NCBI GenBank assembly: GCA_021781775.1 | Contig: JAJXWE010000003.1 | Location: 1 to 18,126 of the forward strand | Direction of reading: 5' to 3' | DNA: 18,126 nucleotides | Source: Pseudomonadota bacterium | Lineage (GTDB): Bacteria; Pseudomonadota; Gammaproteobacteria; Steroidobacterales; Steroidobacteraceae | Shown here: positions 1-6,126 of the stretch, piece by piece | Layout: the number at the start of each line of letters is the position of its first letter | Numbering within the stretch: position 1 is the first letter of the stretch | Notes under the pieces: generated by a model | The model's database searches: none | What the model was told of the DNA's origin: nothing | Seen by the model: the letters and a program-made list of their open reading frames with translations, nothing else | Position numbers and translations under genes: made by a program

Positions 1-77
1 AGTAGCCGCCCGCCCGATAGTGGGGGGGGGGGCGGTGGACTATCCAGATGGATGGAGCGGATTACGAAATAGCGCGT

Positions 78-1337
78 CTACCGCTTCTTATGAAGTAGTA
101 CGACTTCTTGGCTGCCAGGCGTTTCGCCACGCTGGTCGGAGTACCACCGACGACCCGGGACAGTCCGCCACAACCTGCCGTCGCCCTGGCTGCGCAACGT
201 TCGCAAGTACGCCTCTACGAATCCTGCTTTTTCCATTGCTTCGAGGTATCGAGGGAGCTGCCACGTGGGATCTGAAAACGCGACCATCTGTACAACAACT
301 GTTCGGCGATCAGCAACGGCTGCAACGGACGCCATGCTCGCTCTGATTTTATCAAAGTAGGTCTTGAGTTTCGGGTAGTTCCGATCACCCATCGTGTAGT
401 AGCTACTTCCTGCGCCATCCAACTTGTTCGCGATTATGAATGGAACCGGGGACTCTCTACCACCGCCCACTTGCCATCGATGGTAGAGCACATGGATCCC
501 TGGATACGGCGGAGACGTCAAAACCAACCGCGGCACACCCGCAGCTCTAAGCAGAGGCTCATGTTCGAGCCCAGCCGCCGAACGATTCAGAATTCGTAAG
601 TCTGATGAGCCACCACAATTGCGGACAGCAACCGAAAACTCCCGTGCGCCCGCGATCATTTTCCCCGCGTAATAGAGAAGTCGTTCCCGGAATTCGCAAA
701 TTGTTGGAGGGGCTTTGCGCCCATCGAGTGCCCACTGCGCAGTTCTTAGAATAACGCATCGACCAAAGGCCTCAAGTCGCTCGCAACCTACTCGCTGCAC
801 ACTGTGAAGTGTTTGCTCTATGCCTTTCCTGATACGCCACCGGGACGCGTGGTCGAGGTGCTTGTAATAACCCAATTCCGCGTAGTCGGTCAGCTTCGCA
901 GACGCTTTGTGGATATTGATACACTTTGCGGCCCGGGCGGCCCAGGCAGACAAGCGCTCCAGATCATCTTCATCTAGCAATGTCGTTTTTACAGTTGCAA
1001 CAAACTCCGCGAGCGCACTAATATCCACGCCAATCACGCGCCTACCGAGCGCAAGGGCTTCGACGAGGGTGGTACCTCCTCCCATGTGGTTGTCCACCAC
1101 AAGATCTCCCGGCTGGGTAAAAGCGCTAATCGCAGCCCTCGCAAATGCTGGGCTGAACCTCGCCGGATACTTGTAGAACCCATGCGTTAGCCCGCGGACC
1201 GGGGCTAGGTCACGTGCACCAGCAACGAGCTGCTGTTGCTCATCGGCCGACAACTCAAGAACTTCGGAACTGACAGCACTTCTTTCGTCCCCGAGCAAGA
1301 GGCAACTACGAGAATGCAACGTAGAGGTTGTGTTCAT
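78..1337 (-). CDS. DNA methyltransferase (N4-cytosine/N6-adenine type)
   Basis: A 419-residue S-adenosylmethionine-dependent DNA methyltransferase, probably modifying an exocyclic amino group. Seen in the sequence: a FYKYPARF segment at about residues 54-61 (motif X-like), the SAM-binding motif I as DNHMGGGTT at 82-90 followed by GVD at 103-105, and the catalytic motif IV as TSPPY at 274-278. SPPY is typical of N4-cytosine enzymes but also occurs in some N6-adenine enzymes. Motif I precedes motif IV by about 185 residues, leaving room for a target-recognition region between them. Motif I departs from the usual DPFMGSGTT (N and H replace P and F). The ATG lies 5 nt after the stop of the upstream ribbon-helix-helix gene, whose 3' end supplies an AGGGGA ribosome binding site, so the two form an operon. 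No restriction endonuclease is visible, so it is a solitary enzyme or its partner lies left of the window. Base composition is less GC-rich than the trb genes, suggesting separate acquisition. Confidence 0.88.
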   Translation of the reverse strand: MNTTSTLHSRSCLLLGDERSAVSSEVLELSADEQQQLVAGARDLAPVRGLTHGFYKYPARFSPAFARAAISAFTQPGDLVVDNHMGGGTTLVEALALGRRVIGVDISALAEFVATVKTTLLDEDDLERLSAWAARAAKCINIHKASAKLTDYAELGYYKHLDHASRWRIRKGIEQTLHSVQRVGCERLEAFGRCVILRTAQWALDGRKAPPTICEFRERLLYYAGKMIAGAREFSVAVRNCGGSSDLRILNRSAAGLEHEPLLRAAGVPRLVLTSPPYPGIHVLYHRWQVGGGRESPVPFIIANKLDGAGSSYYTMGDRNYPKLKTYFDKIRASMASVAAVADRRTVVVQMVAFSDPTWQLPRYLEAMEKAGFVEAYLRTLRSQGDGRLWRTVPGRRWYSDQRGETPGSQEVVLLHKKR

Positions 1338-1342
1338 GTTCG

Positions 1343-1543
1343 TTACCGTCCCCTACCGGTCTTTCTTGCCGCAAGCCACTCACGAACGGCTTCTTCAGTT
1401 ATCTCGTAGGCGTTCCGGTCGTCATCCAGAGCCGCTTTCTTCAGTTGCTTAATTACGTCTGGATCCAAGTAAACCAAGAGCTGCTTCCGGCCATCAGACC
1501 GTGCGCTGGTTCGTGGCGCTGTCTTGGCCTCTTTTTGCGACAT
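1343..1543 (-). CDS. ribbon-helix-helix DNA-binding protein upstream of the methyltransferase
   Basis: A 66-residue basic protein. After a polar N-terminal tail of about 18 residues comes a short strand (KQLLVYLD, about 20-27) and two helices (about 28-40 and 46-60). This is the layout of CopG/Arc-type ribbon-helix-helix proteins. Such proteins bind palindromic operators as dimers of dimers and often repress their own operon or act as antitoxins. The ATG has GAGG a few bases upstream. It is the first gene of the operon with the methyltransferase, 5 nt apart. The long palindrome at 1553-1592, directly upstream of its start, is the obvious candidate binding site. A toxin partner was looked for and not seen; the adjacent gene is clearly a methyltransferase, so an autoregulator of methyltransferase expression is the simplest reading. 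Confidence 0.75.
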   Translation of the reverse strand: MSQKEAKTAPRTSARSDGRKQLLVYLDPDVIKQLKKAALDDDRNAYEITEEAVREWLAARKTGRGR

Positions 1544-1552
1544 TCGACCTCG

Positions 1553-1592
1553 AGATATCTAGATAGCTGGCCAGCTAGCCATCTGAATATCT
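1553..1592. promoter_or_regulatory. imperfect 40-bp palindrome, likely operator of the RHH-methyltransferase operon
   Basis: The stretch is nearly symmetric about a GCTGGCCAGC core (about 1566-1575, itself part of a 14-bp perfect palindrome). AGAT/ATCT pairs lie outside the core and AGATAT/ATATCT pairs lie at the ends, with small bulges. The left end, AGATATCT, is also a palindrome alone. It begins 9 bp upstream of the ribbon-helix-helix ATG and would cover the promoter or leader. Binding by that protein is inferred. Confidence 0.5.
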
Positions 1593-1768
1593 CATGACGC
1601 AACGAAATGTACAAGGAATCGGGCACCTTCGTCTGAACGTGTTCGGCTCCTGCGGAGCAGCCTCAATGGTGAGGCAGGTGACGTCGCAGTGCTGCGGCGG
1701 CTCTCTCCAAATTGCATATCCGTCGGACTTCATGACCGATCGCGGTTTTCGCACTGCATCATGCGGTC

Positions 1769-2590
1769 TCACACATAGTTGGTGGCCCGCTTGGACCGAT
1801 TTCCGCCGGAGTCGTGGGAACCGATGACAGCTGGGTCGCTGTCGACCAGTGAGCGGTATCCTCCTTCCATCAACTCCCCCGCCCTGCGGATGAGATACCG
1901 TAGCTGAGCGCGGAGGGCGCTATCTGGCTGCCAACCGCGGGCGACGGCCCTGACGCCGAACAGGGCAACCGCAAGCTCTCGCTGAGTGCCCTCGGCAGCG
2001 AGGCCATCGAGCACCTGCAGGGCCCGGACGTGAAAGACATCCGCACGGCCGGGACGATCGGACGGAGGCGCATGGCCCCGTCCTGAGACAGGCGTGAGTG
2101 CTCGAAACCCGGTCAGCGCCGTCCAGACGGCGCGCTCGTCGGCGGCCGCGGGGATCTGAGAGGCGAATCGATCCCCCTCCCTTAGATTGCCTCCGAGCCG
2201 CACCTGCACCGCTTTTGCGGATGAATTGACGACCAGCCGAATCCGCTCTCCCTCCCCGACCAAGATCTTTCGCCCGGCGAGTCTCCACAGCGAAAAGCGT
2301 CCACCCCCATCCATGTCTGTCTGCGCGTGACCCATCGCATCGCGCACCAGAGTGACGGGCGCCGAATCGTCGATCACCCACACCGGCAAGACCTCCCGCG
2401 CATCGATCCGCGGATCCATAAGCGACGCCAAGCCCCACCGCGCTGCGATACGTTGCGATGGGCTGCGACGATGATGCATCCAGTCGCACACGTACCGCGG
2501 ATTACGGCGTAAGTACTCCCACGCCCGTGAGGCGGGCGGCAGGTGCAGCACGTACACGTACGCTGCGGAACAGGCCCAGGATGCGTCCAT
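1769..2590 (-). CDS. DUF6499/DUF2285 protein, FseA-like ICE regulator
   Basis: A 273-residue protein with two recognisable parts. Residues about 8-40 contain RAWEYLRRNPRYVCDW, the signature of the transcriptional-regulator-like DUF6499 domain. Residues about 188-248 contain the DUF2285 domain (QRELAVALFG, RYLIRRAGELMEGGYRSL), which resembles a helix-turn-helix. The same two domains, in this order, make up FseA of the Mesorhizobium symbiosis ICE. There they are encoded by two genes joined by a programmed frameshift, and the product activates excision and transfer genes. Here the domains lie in one uninterrupted frame. ATG at 2590 is the only start after an in-frame stop six codons upstream, and it puts the first domain at the expected distance, although the ribosome binding site is weak. 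The gene is divergent from the LysR gene. A role in controlling element excision or transfer is inferred from the family. Confidence 0.8.
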   Translation of the reverse strand: MDASWACSAAYVYVLHLPPASRAWEYLRRNPRYVCDWMHHRRSPSQRIAARWGLASLMDPRIDAREVLPVWVIDDSAPVTLVRDAMGHAQTDMDGGGRFSLWRLAGRKILVGEGERIRLVVNSSAKAVQVRLGGNLREGDRFASQIPAAADERAVWTALTGFRALTPVSGRGHAPPSDRPGRADVFHVRALQVLDGLAAEGTQRELAVALFGVRAVARGWQPDSALRAQLRYLIRRAGELMEGGYRSLVDSDPAVIGSHDSGGNRSKRATNYV

Positions 2591-2897
2591 GTCGAAGGTC
2601 GAACTTCACGTCGTTCTTCAACCTCCGACACCAACGGCGGCTCTGGCGTCCGCTTTAGCGCAGATTCAGCAAAATTGGAAGCCCATATTGCTCGTGTCTT
2701 TGCGCAGTTATTCACCCAACAGTCCAAGGACGTCCAGGGATGTCTGGTGAAATAGGATCTTGCTCTACCCGGCATTTCTGCACGAAACCACACGAAATCG
2801 GACTAGTCTTTTCCCAGTCAATGGTGTATTGCTGGAAACGTTCATATTGACGTTTGACGCCCTCGTCCGAGGGCGCGTGTTCGAAGGACGTAGCAAC
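2591..2897. promoter_or_regulatory. divergent intergenic region between FseA-like and LysR genes
   Basis: About 307 bp separate the two divergent start codons and must hold both promoters. No convincing gene was found. It contains a perfect inverted repeat with 8-bp arms and a 2-bp centre at 2858-2875 (CGCCCTCG and its complement), 22 bp before the LysR start. There is a TTGACG/TTTGACG repeat at about 2846-2858, and a GTCGAAG/GTCGAAC tandem pair at 2591-2604 beside the other gene's ATG. LysR-type regulators often bind such divergent regions. No good -35/-10 pair could be fixed. Confidence 0.4.
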
Positions 2898-3839
2898 ATG
2901 CAGTTAGTCAAACAGGCTGATACTCCTCGCGCGGCTTCGCGTCCTATCCGACCGATCGAGCTGCGGCAGTACCGGTATTTCGTCGTCCTCGCCGAGGAGC
3001 TGCACTTCGCTCGCGCGGCCGAGCGCCTGAACGTCGGCCAGTCGAACCTGTCGCGGGAGATCCGCTCGCTCGAACACCAGATCGGGGACAGGCTCTTCTA
3101 CCGCACCAGCCGTCACACCGAGCTGTCGGCTGCAGGCGAACAGCTCCTCGAAAATGCTCGGCGCGTGCTCGCCACGGAAGAACACGCCCGACTCGCAATC
3201 GGCGAGTTCAAGCGCAGCGCAAAAGAGCGGCCCCGCATCGGGATCTGCGAGCGCGTCTCCTGCTCCCGGATCGCAGCTGCTCTCGTAGATTGGCGCCGCA
3301 TCAATTCCCTCGTGGACCTGCGGATCGTCAGCCGCACCGGCCGCGCACTTCTCGGCGAGCTCGAGGCCGGCCTGCTCGATGCGGGGATCACCGGCATGCG
3401 CGTCACCGAACCCGGCTTGGCGGCCGATCTGCTCTGGAGCGACGCATGGGTAGCCGCGTTACCGAAAAATCACTTTCTCGCGTCGGGGCGAGCGATTGAG
3501 CTCGTTGATCTCGCTCGCGAGCCACTCGCGATCTTTGCGCCGGATCCCAGCGACACGGTCGCGCGACAGGTTCTCGATCGAGTGCCGACGGTCGACGAAC
3601 CGCTGTTCATCGCCGAACGCCCGTCGACCTCCCTGGCGCTCATGACCTGGGTCGAGGCTGGATGTGGCATCGGCCTTCTCACAGCCTCGCAGGGAGAAGG
3701 TGTGGCGCATCGGAACGTGGTCCTTCGGCCGCTTCGCCGCGGACTCCCGCCGGCCGAGGTACGCCTCCTGCGCAGCGACTCGGCGCCCTCCCCGCTGCTG
3801 GCAGGACTGATTGAGTGCTTGCGGGCGAGACGGCTGTGA
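2898..3839 (+). CDS. LysR-type transcriptional regulator
   Basis: A 313-residue LysR-family regulator, normal in length. The N-terminal winged helix-turn-helix runs from about residue 20 to 80 (ELRQYRYFVVLAEELHFARA, then RLNVGQSNLSREIRSLE). A two-lobed effector-binding domain fills roughly residues 107-310. The frame is open further upstream to 2760, but ATG at 2898 is chosen. It has GAAGGA 9 nt before it and places the DNA-binding domain at the usual distance from the N-terminus. The gene is divergent from the DUF2285 gene and originally converged on the DUF2274 gene at the end of the trb operon, as the duplicated junction at 4516-4585 shows. Control of the transfer operon or of its own divergent region is plausible but not shown. 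The effector is unknown. Confidence 0.9.
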   Translation: MQLVKQADTPRAASRPIRPIELRQYRYFVVLAEELHFARAAERLNVGQSNLSREIRSLEHQIGDRLFYRTSRHTELSAAGEQLLENARRVLATEEHARLAIGEFKRSAKERPRIGICERVSCSRIAAALVDWRRINSLVDLRIVSRTGRALLGELEAGLLDAGITGMRVTEPGLAADLLWSDAWVAALPKNHFLASGRAIELVDLAREPLAIFAPDPSDTVARQVLDRVPTVDEPLFIAERPSTSLALMTWVEAGCGIGLLTASQGEGVAHRNVVLRPLRRGLPPAEVRLLRSDSAPSPLLAGLIECLRARRL

Positions 3840-3852
3840 GTGCTCGCGTCGC
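3783..3852. repeat. direct repeat, left copy: LysR/DUF2274 junction
   Basis: Seventy bases covering the last 18 codons and stop of the LysR gene plus 13 bp beyond. They match 4516-4585 at 56 of 70 positions without gaps (my hand count). Weaker similarity continues to about 3877. There the minus strand still reads as a degenerate DUF2274 C-terminus (ARREHSQPSRPQALNQS against MRRESSRPARPQTVNQP in the intact gene). The left copy is therefore an intact LysR end with a DUF2274 remnant. Confidence 0.75.
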
Positions 3853-3935
3853 GCAGCGATGGCACGCAGGAATGCCACGATCGGGTTCTCGGTGTCGATG
3901 GGTCTGTGTCACACCGTGGCAATGTCCCTGTCGGC

Positions 3936-3941
3936 TATAAT
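3936..3941 (+). promoter_or_regulatory. consensus -10 box (TATAAT) before the alarmone hydrolase
   Basis: A perfect TATAAT hexamer ends 8 bp before the GTG start at 3950, so transcription would begin at or beside the start codon and give a leaderless mRNA. No ribosome binding site is visible upstream of the GTG, which agrees with this. No good -35 hexamer was found at 16-18 bp. A small GTGTCACAC palindrome at 3906-3914 sits where a -35 or operator would be. Confidence 0.45.
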
Positions 3942-3949
3942 CGCACCCC

Positions 3950-4483
3950 GTGGCAAATGACAGCCTCGCCGTACTGATCTCGGCCACCGCCTTCGCGGCG
4001 GAAAAGCACCGCAACCAGCGGCGCAATGGCGCCGAGGCATCTCCGTACATCAACCATCCGATAGCACTCGCGAGCGTCCTGGTGAATGAGGCAGGCGTCG
4101 GTGACGTTTCCATTGTCGCTGCGGCCCTGCTTCACGATACGATCGAGGACACTTCCACGACGGCTGAGGAACTCCTCGAGGTCTTCGGTGAAGCGATCGC
4201 CGGCCTGGTGCTCGAGGTGACGGACGATAAGTCGCTGCTGAAGGACGACCGCAAGCGGCTGCAGATCGAGCACGCACCGGATCTCAGTCCGGGGGCGAAG
4301 CTCGTGAAGTTCGCGGATAAAATCTGCAACCTGCGAGATGTGCGCCGGACGCCACCGACGGACTGGTCGCTTGAGCGCCGGCGCGAGTACTTCGACTGGG
4401 CGAAGTGCGTCGTCGACGGTCTGCGTGGCGTTCACAGCCGACTCGAGCAGCTGTTCGACGCCGAGTACGCCGAGCGACCGTAG
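3950..4483 (+). CDS. MESH1-like small alarmone hydrolase (HD domain)
   Basis: A 177-residue stand-alone HD-domain hydrolase of the RelA/SpoT group, consisting only of the hydrolase domain. Seen: AEKHRNQRR at about 17-25, YINHP with His36, the HD pair in LLHDTIED (His62, Asp63, then Glu66-Asp67) and KFADKICNLRD with Asp123. These are the metal-binding and catalytic positions of MESH1 and SpoT hydrolase domains. EVTDDKSL and SPGAKLVKFADK are also characteristic of MESH1. Length matches animal MESH1 (about 180 residues). There is no synthetase, TGS or ACT domain. Known family activity is removal of the 3' pyrophosphate from (p)ppGpp in the cytoplasm, and human MESH1 also hydrolyses NADPH. Some bacterial small hydrolases act as antitoxins to toxic alarmone synthetases, but no such partner is visible here. 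The GTG start gives a compact N-terminus. The gene lies between two copies of the LysR/DUF2274 junction and is probably inserted cargo. Confidence 0.88.
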   Translation: MANDSLAVLISATAFAAEKHRNQRRNGAEASPYINHPIALASVLVNEAGVGDVSIVAAALLHDTIEDTSTTAEELLEVFGEAIAGLVLEVTDDKSLLKDDRKRLQIEHAPDLSPGAKLVKFADKICNLRDVRRTPPTDWSLERRREYFDWAKCVVDGLRGVHSRLEQLFDAEYAERP

Positions 4484-4515
4484 CAGATTGCCCAGGACCT
4501 CGGCCGGCAAGCGCT

Positions 4516-4572
4516 CCGCCCTCCCCGCTGCTGTCAGGGTTGATTGACTGTTTGCGGGCGAGCAGGACGTGA
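4516..4572 (+). pseudogene. LysR 3'-end remnant (last ~18 codons)
   Basis: In frame, this encodes PSPLLSGLIDCLRASRT followed by a TGA stop. That agrees at 13 of 17 residues with the C-terminus of the intact LysR protein (PSPLLAGLIECLRARRL, stop). No start or upstream LysR sequence is attached; the hydrolase gene ends 32 bp before it. It overlaps the 3' end of the DUF2274 gene on the other strand. It marks where a LysR gene once ended against DUF2274. Confidence 0.7.
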
Positions 4573-4585
4573 ACTCTCGCGCCGC
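4516..4585. repeat. direct repeat, right copy: LysR/DUF2274 junction
   Basis: The right copy of the junction at 3783-3852, about 80% identical over 70 bp. Here the DUF2274 side is intact (its last codons lie inside) and the LysR side is the remnant. The two copies bracket roughly 660 bp containing the alarmone hydrolase. The divergence shows that this is not a fresh target-site duplication. Confidence 0.75.
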
Positions 4586-4791
4586 ATCACCGCTTTGAAT
4601 GCCTTATCGCGCAGGATGAACTGCGTGAGCATGTGGGGAATGAGATCGGCCGCCAGCACCGTCTCGCCCCAGGTCTCACTGTGCAGCGCCGCATAGCGAT
4701 CCAGCTGAGTCCTGAGACCGACCGGCACGGTGATGGTGAGCTTGATGGTATCGGTGCTGGGCAGCGGCCCGAGTCGAAGCTTCGTGTTCAC
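4534..4791 (-). CDS. DUF2274 small protein at the end of the trb operon
   Basis: An 85-residue protein of the DUF2274 family, which is regularly the gene after trbI in Trb modules of this kind; its function is unknown. Residues about 16-32 (IKLTITVPVGLRTQLDR) followed by a helix and a second segment (AADLIPHMLTQFILRDKAF) suggest a ribbon-helix-helix-like or small helical fold. The GTG start has AAGGGAGAGA 6 nt upstream and lies 15 nt after the trbI stop, so it is the last gene of the operon. Its final 17 codons lie inside the right junction repeat and overlap the LysR remnant on the opposite strand. A DNA-binding or operon-regulating role is only a guess. Confidence 0.8.
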   Translation of the reverse strand: MNTKLRLGPLPSTDTIKLTITVPVGLRTQLDRYAALHSETWGETVLAADLIPHMLTQFILRDKAFKAVMRRESSRPARPQTVNQP

Positions 4792-4806
4792 GGAGAGTCT
4801 CTCCCT

Positions 4807-6126
4807 TCAGGGGCTCGAGAAATCATCATCGGGATAGGGACGCAGGATCAGATCCTTGTTCACGATCACCCGCACCGGATATCCAGGGCGGATGGTGATC
4901 GTCGGCTGGATATCGAGATTGCGCCGCGTGATCTCCTGGCCCACCTGATTCGTGGTGCCCTGCAAACCCTGGAGTGAGGCGTATAGCACGGACTGGGAGC
5001 CGCCGTACTGACCGGGAACGGCGAGCTCCGCCGCGGCCCCGAGCAGCGTCGAGACAGCGGCTCCCGCAACCAGGCGATTCCAGTGCCAGTCGACCCTGTC
5101 CTCAAGCCCCTCGTAGCCCTCGGCGTCGGTGCCCGGCAGCCGGTCGAGCACGATGGATGATCCATCCGGAAGGATGAGCCGCGTCCACACGAGCAGCACC
5201 CGACGCTGTCCATAAGCCACCTGGCTGTCATATACGCCGAGCAGACGCGACCCCTGCGGAATGAGCAGGATCCGCCCCGTCACCGTGTCGTAGACGTTCT
5301 CAGTGACCGTGGCGATGATGTTGCCTGGCAGGTCCGAGTCGATCCCGGTGAGGAGCGCCGCCGGGATCAACGTGCCTGCCAGCAGCTCGAAGGGCGATCG
5401 TGGTGTCACGAGATGGCCCGATGCGTAAATCCGGGTATCGGCTCTTCCGCCGAGGAACGCCTCCTTCTGCGCCTGAGCGCTCGGAGCCACGCTCGCACGC
5501 GCTGCCATGCTTCGTTCACCACCCAATCCTTCGCCGACATGCGCGGCGATCGCCTCGGCCGCCGCCAGACTGGGTGCCTGTGCGGCCGCACCCGCGGACG
5601 CCGAACCCGCCGCCGGAGTCGGCTGCTCCCTCAGATGCACGAAGAGTTGCGCCTTCGTCGCTTCCTGCGCCTCGCGTTCGTTCTGCAATCGCTCCGCACG
5701 GATCTCGTCCTCCTCGGGATTCGGCTCGAACGTCGGTTTCTCGGGCAGCTCCGGGATCCCGGCCGCGCGCTCCTCCTTCACGACTGCCGGCCCGAACTCC
5801 CCGGTGGGCGCGCCGAGCTGCGGGACGGTTCGAATGCTCGCGTAGCTGCGCGGCATGGCCGCGAGCCCTCGCGCATGGGCGACCTGCGTGGGCCCGGCGA
5901 CCTTCGGCTGCTCGACCGGACTGCGCGGACTCGGACGCCGGAGTCCCACCATCGCCGCAATCAGCACCGCCACCGCAAAGATCGCCAGGATCGCCGCCAG
6001 CGTCTTCCGATTGAGGCGCGTCACCGGCCGAGGCCTCGCACGCAGCTCGAGGGCCGCGGCGTTTTCCTTCTTCGCCGCTCCCGGCAACGCGCCGGTCTCC
6101 GGTTCGCCCTCAGCCCTCTCAGTCAC
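4807..6126 (-). CDS. trbI: TrbI, VirB10-like conjugal transfer protein
   Basis: A 439-residue VirB10-family protein that bridges the inner and outer membranes in the type IV secretion core and senses energy from the ATPases. Seen: a cytoplasmic N-terminus of about 40 residues, one transmembrane segment at about 41-62 (KTLAAILAIFAVAVLIAAMV), a long Pro/Glu/Ala-rich periplasmic linker to about residue 215, and a C-terminal beta-domain. That domain includes LLAGTLIPAALLTGIDSDLP and ILLIPQGSRLLGVYDSQV, the typical VirB10/TrbI signature. Start is GTG, overlapping the trbG stop as GTGA, so the two are translationally coupled. Length is normal for the family. Confidence 0.95.
   Translation of the reverse strand: MTERAEGEPETGALPGAAKKENAAALELRARPRPVTRLNRKTLAAILAIFAVAVLIAAMVGLRRPSPRSPVEQPKVAGPTQVAHARGLAAMPRSYASIRTVPQLGAPTGEFGPAVVKEERAAGIPELPEKPTFEPNPEEDEIRAERLQNEREAQEATKAQLFVHLREQPTPAAGSASAGAAAQAPSLAAAEAIAAHVGEGLGGERSMAARASVAPSAQAQKEAFLGGRADTRIYASGHLVTPRSPFELLAGTLIPAALLTGIDSDLPGNIIATVTENVYDTVTGRILLIPQGSRLLGVYDSQVAYGQRRVLLVWTRLILPDGSSIVLDRLPGTDAEGYEGLEDRVDWHWNRLVAGAAVSTLLGAAAELAVPGQYGGSQSVLYASLQGLQGTTNQVGQEITRRNLDIQPTITIRPGYPVRVIVNKDLILRPYPDDDFSSP

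Noticed and set aside
1575..1772. A 65-codon minus-strand frame whose GTG overlaps the DUF2285 gene stop as GTGA
   Set aside because: The overlap is suggestive, but the translation is not recognisable, is rich in Cys, Pro and Arg, and its end runs into the operator palindrome. It was left out for lack of support.
4453..4600. A rho-independent terminator between the hydrolase and the trb operon
   Set aside because: No stem-loop followed by a T-run was found on either strand between the two convergent genes.
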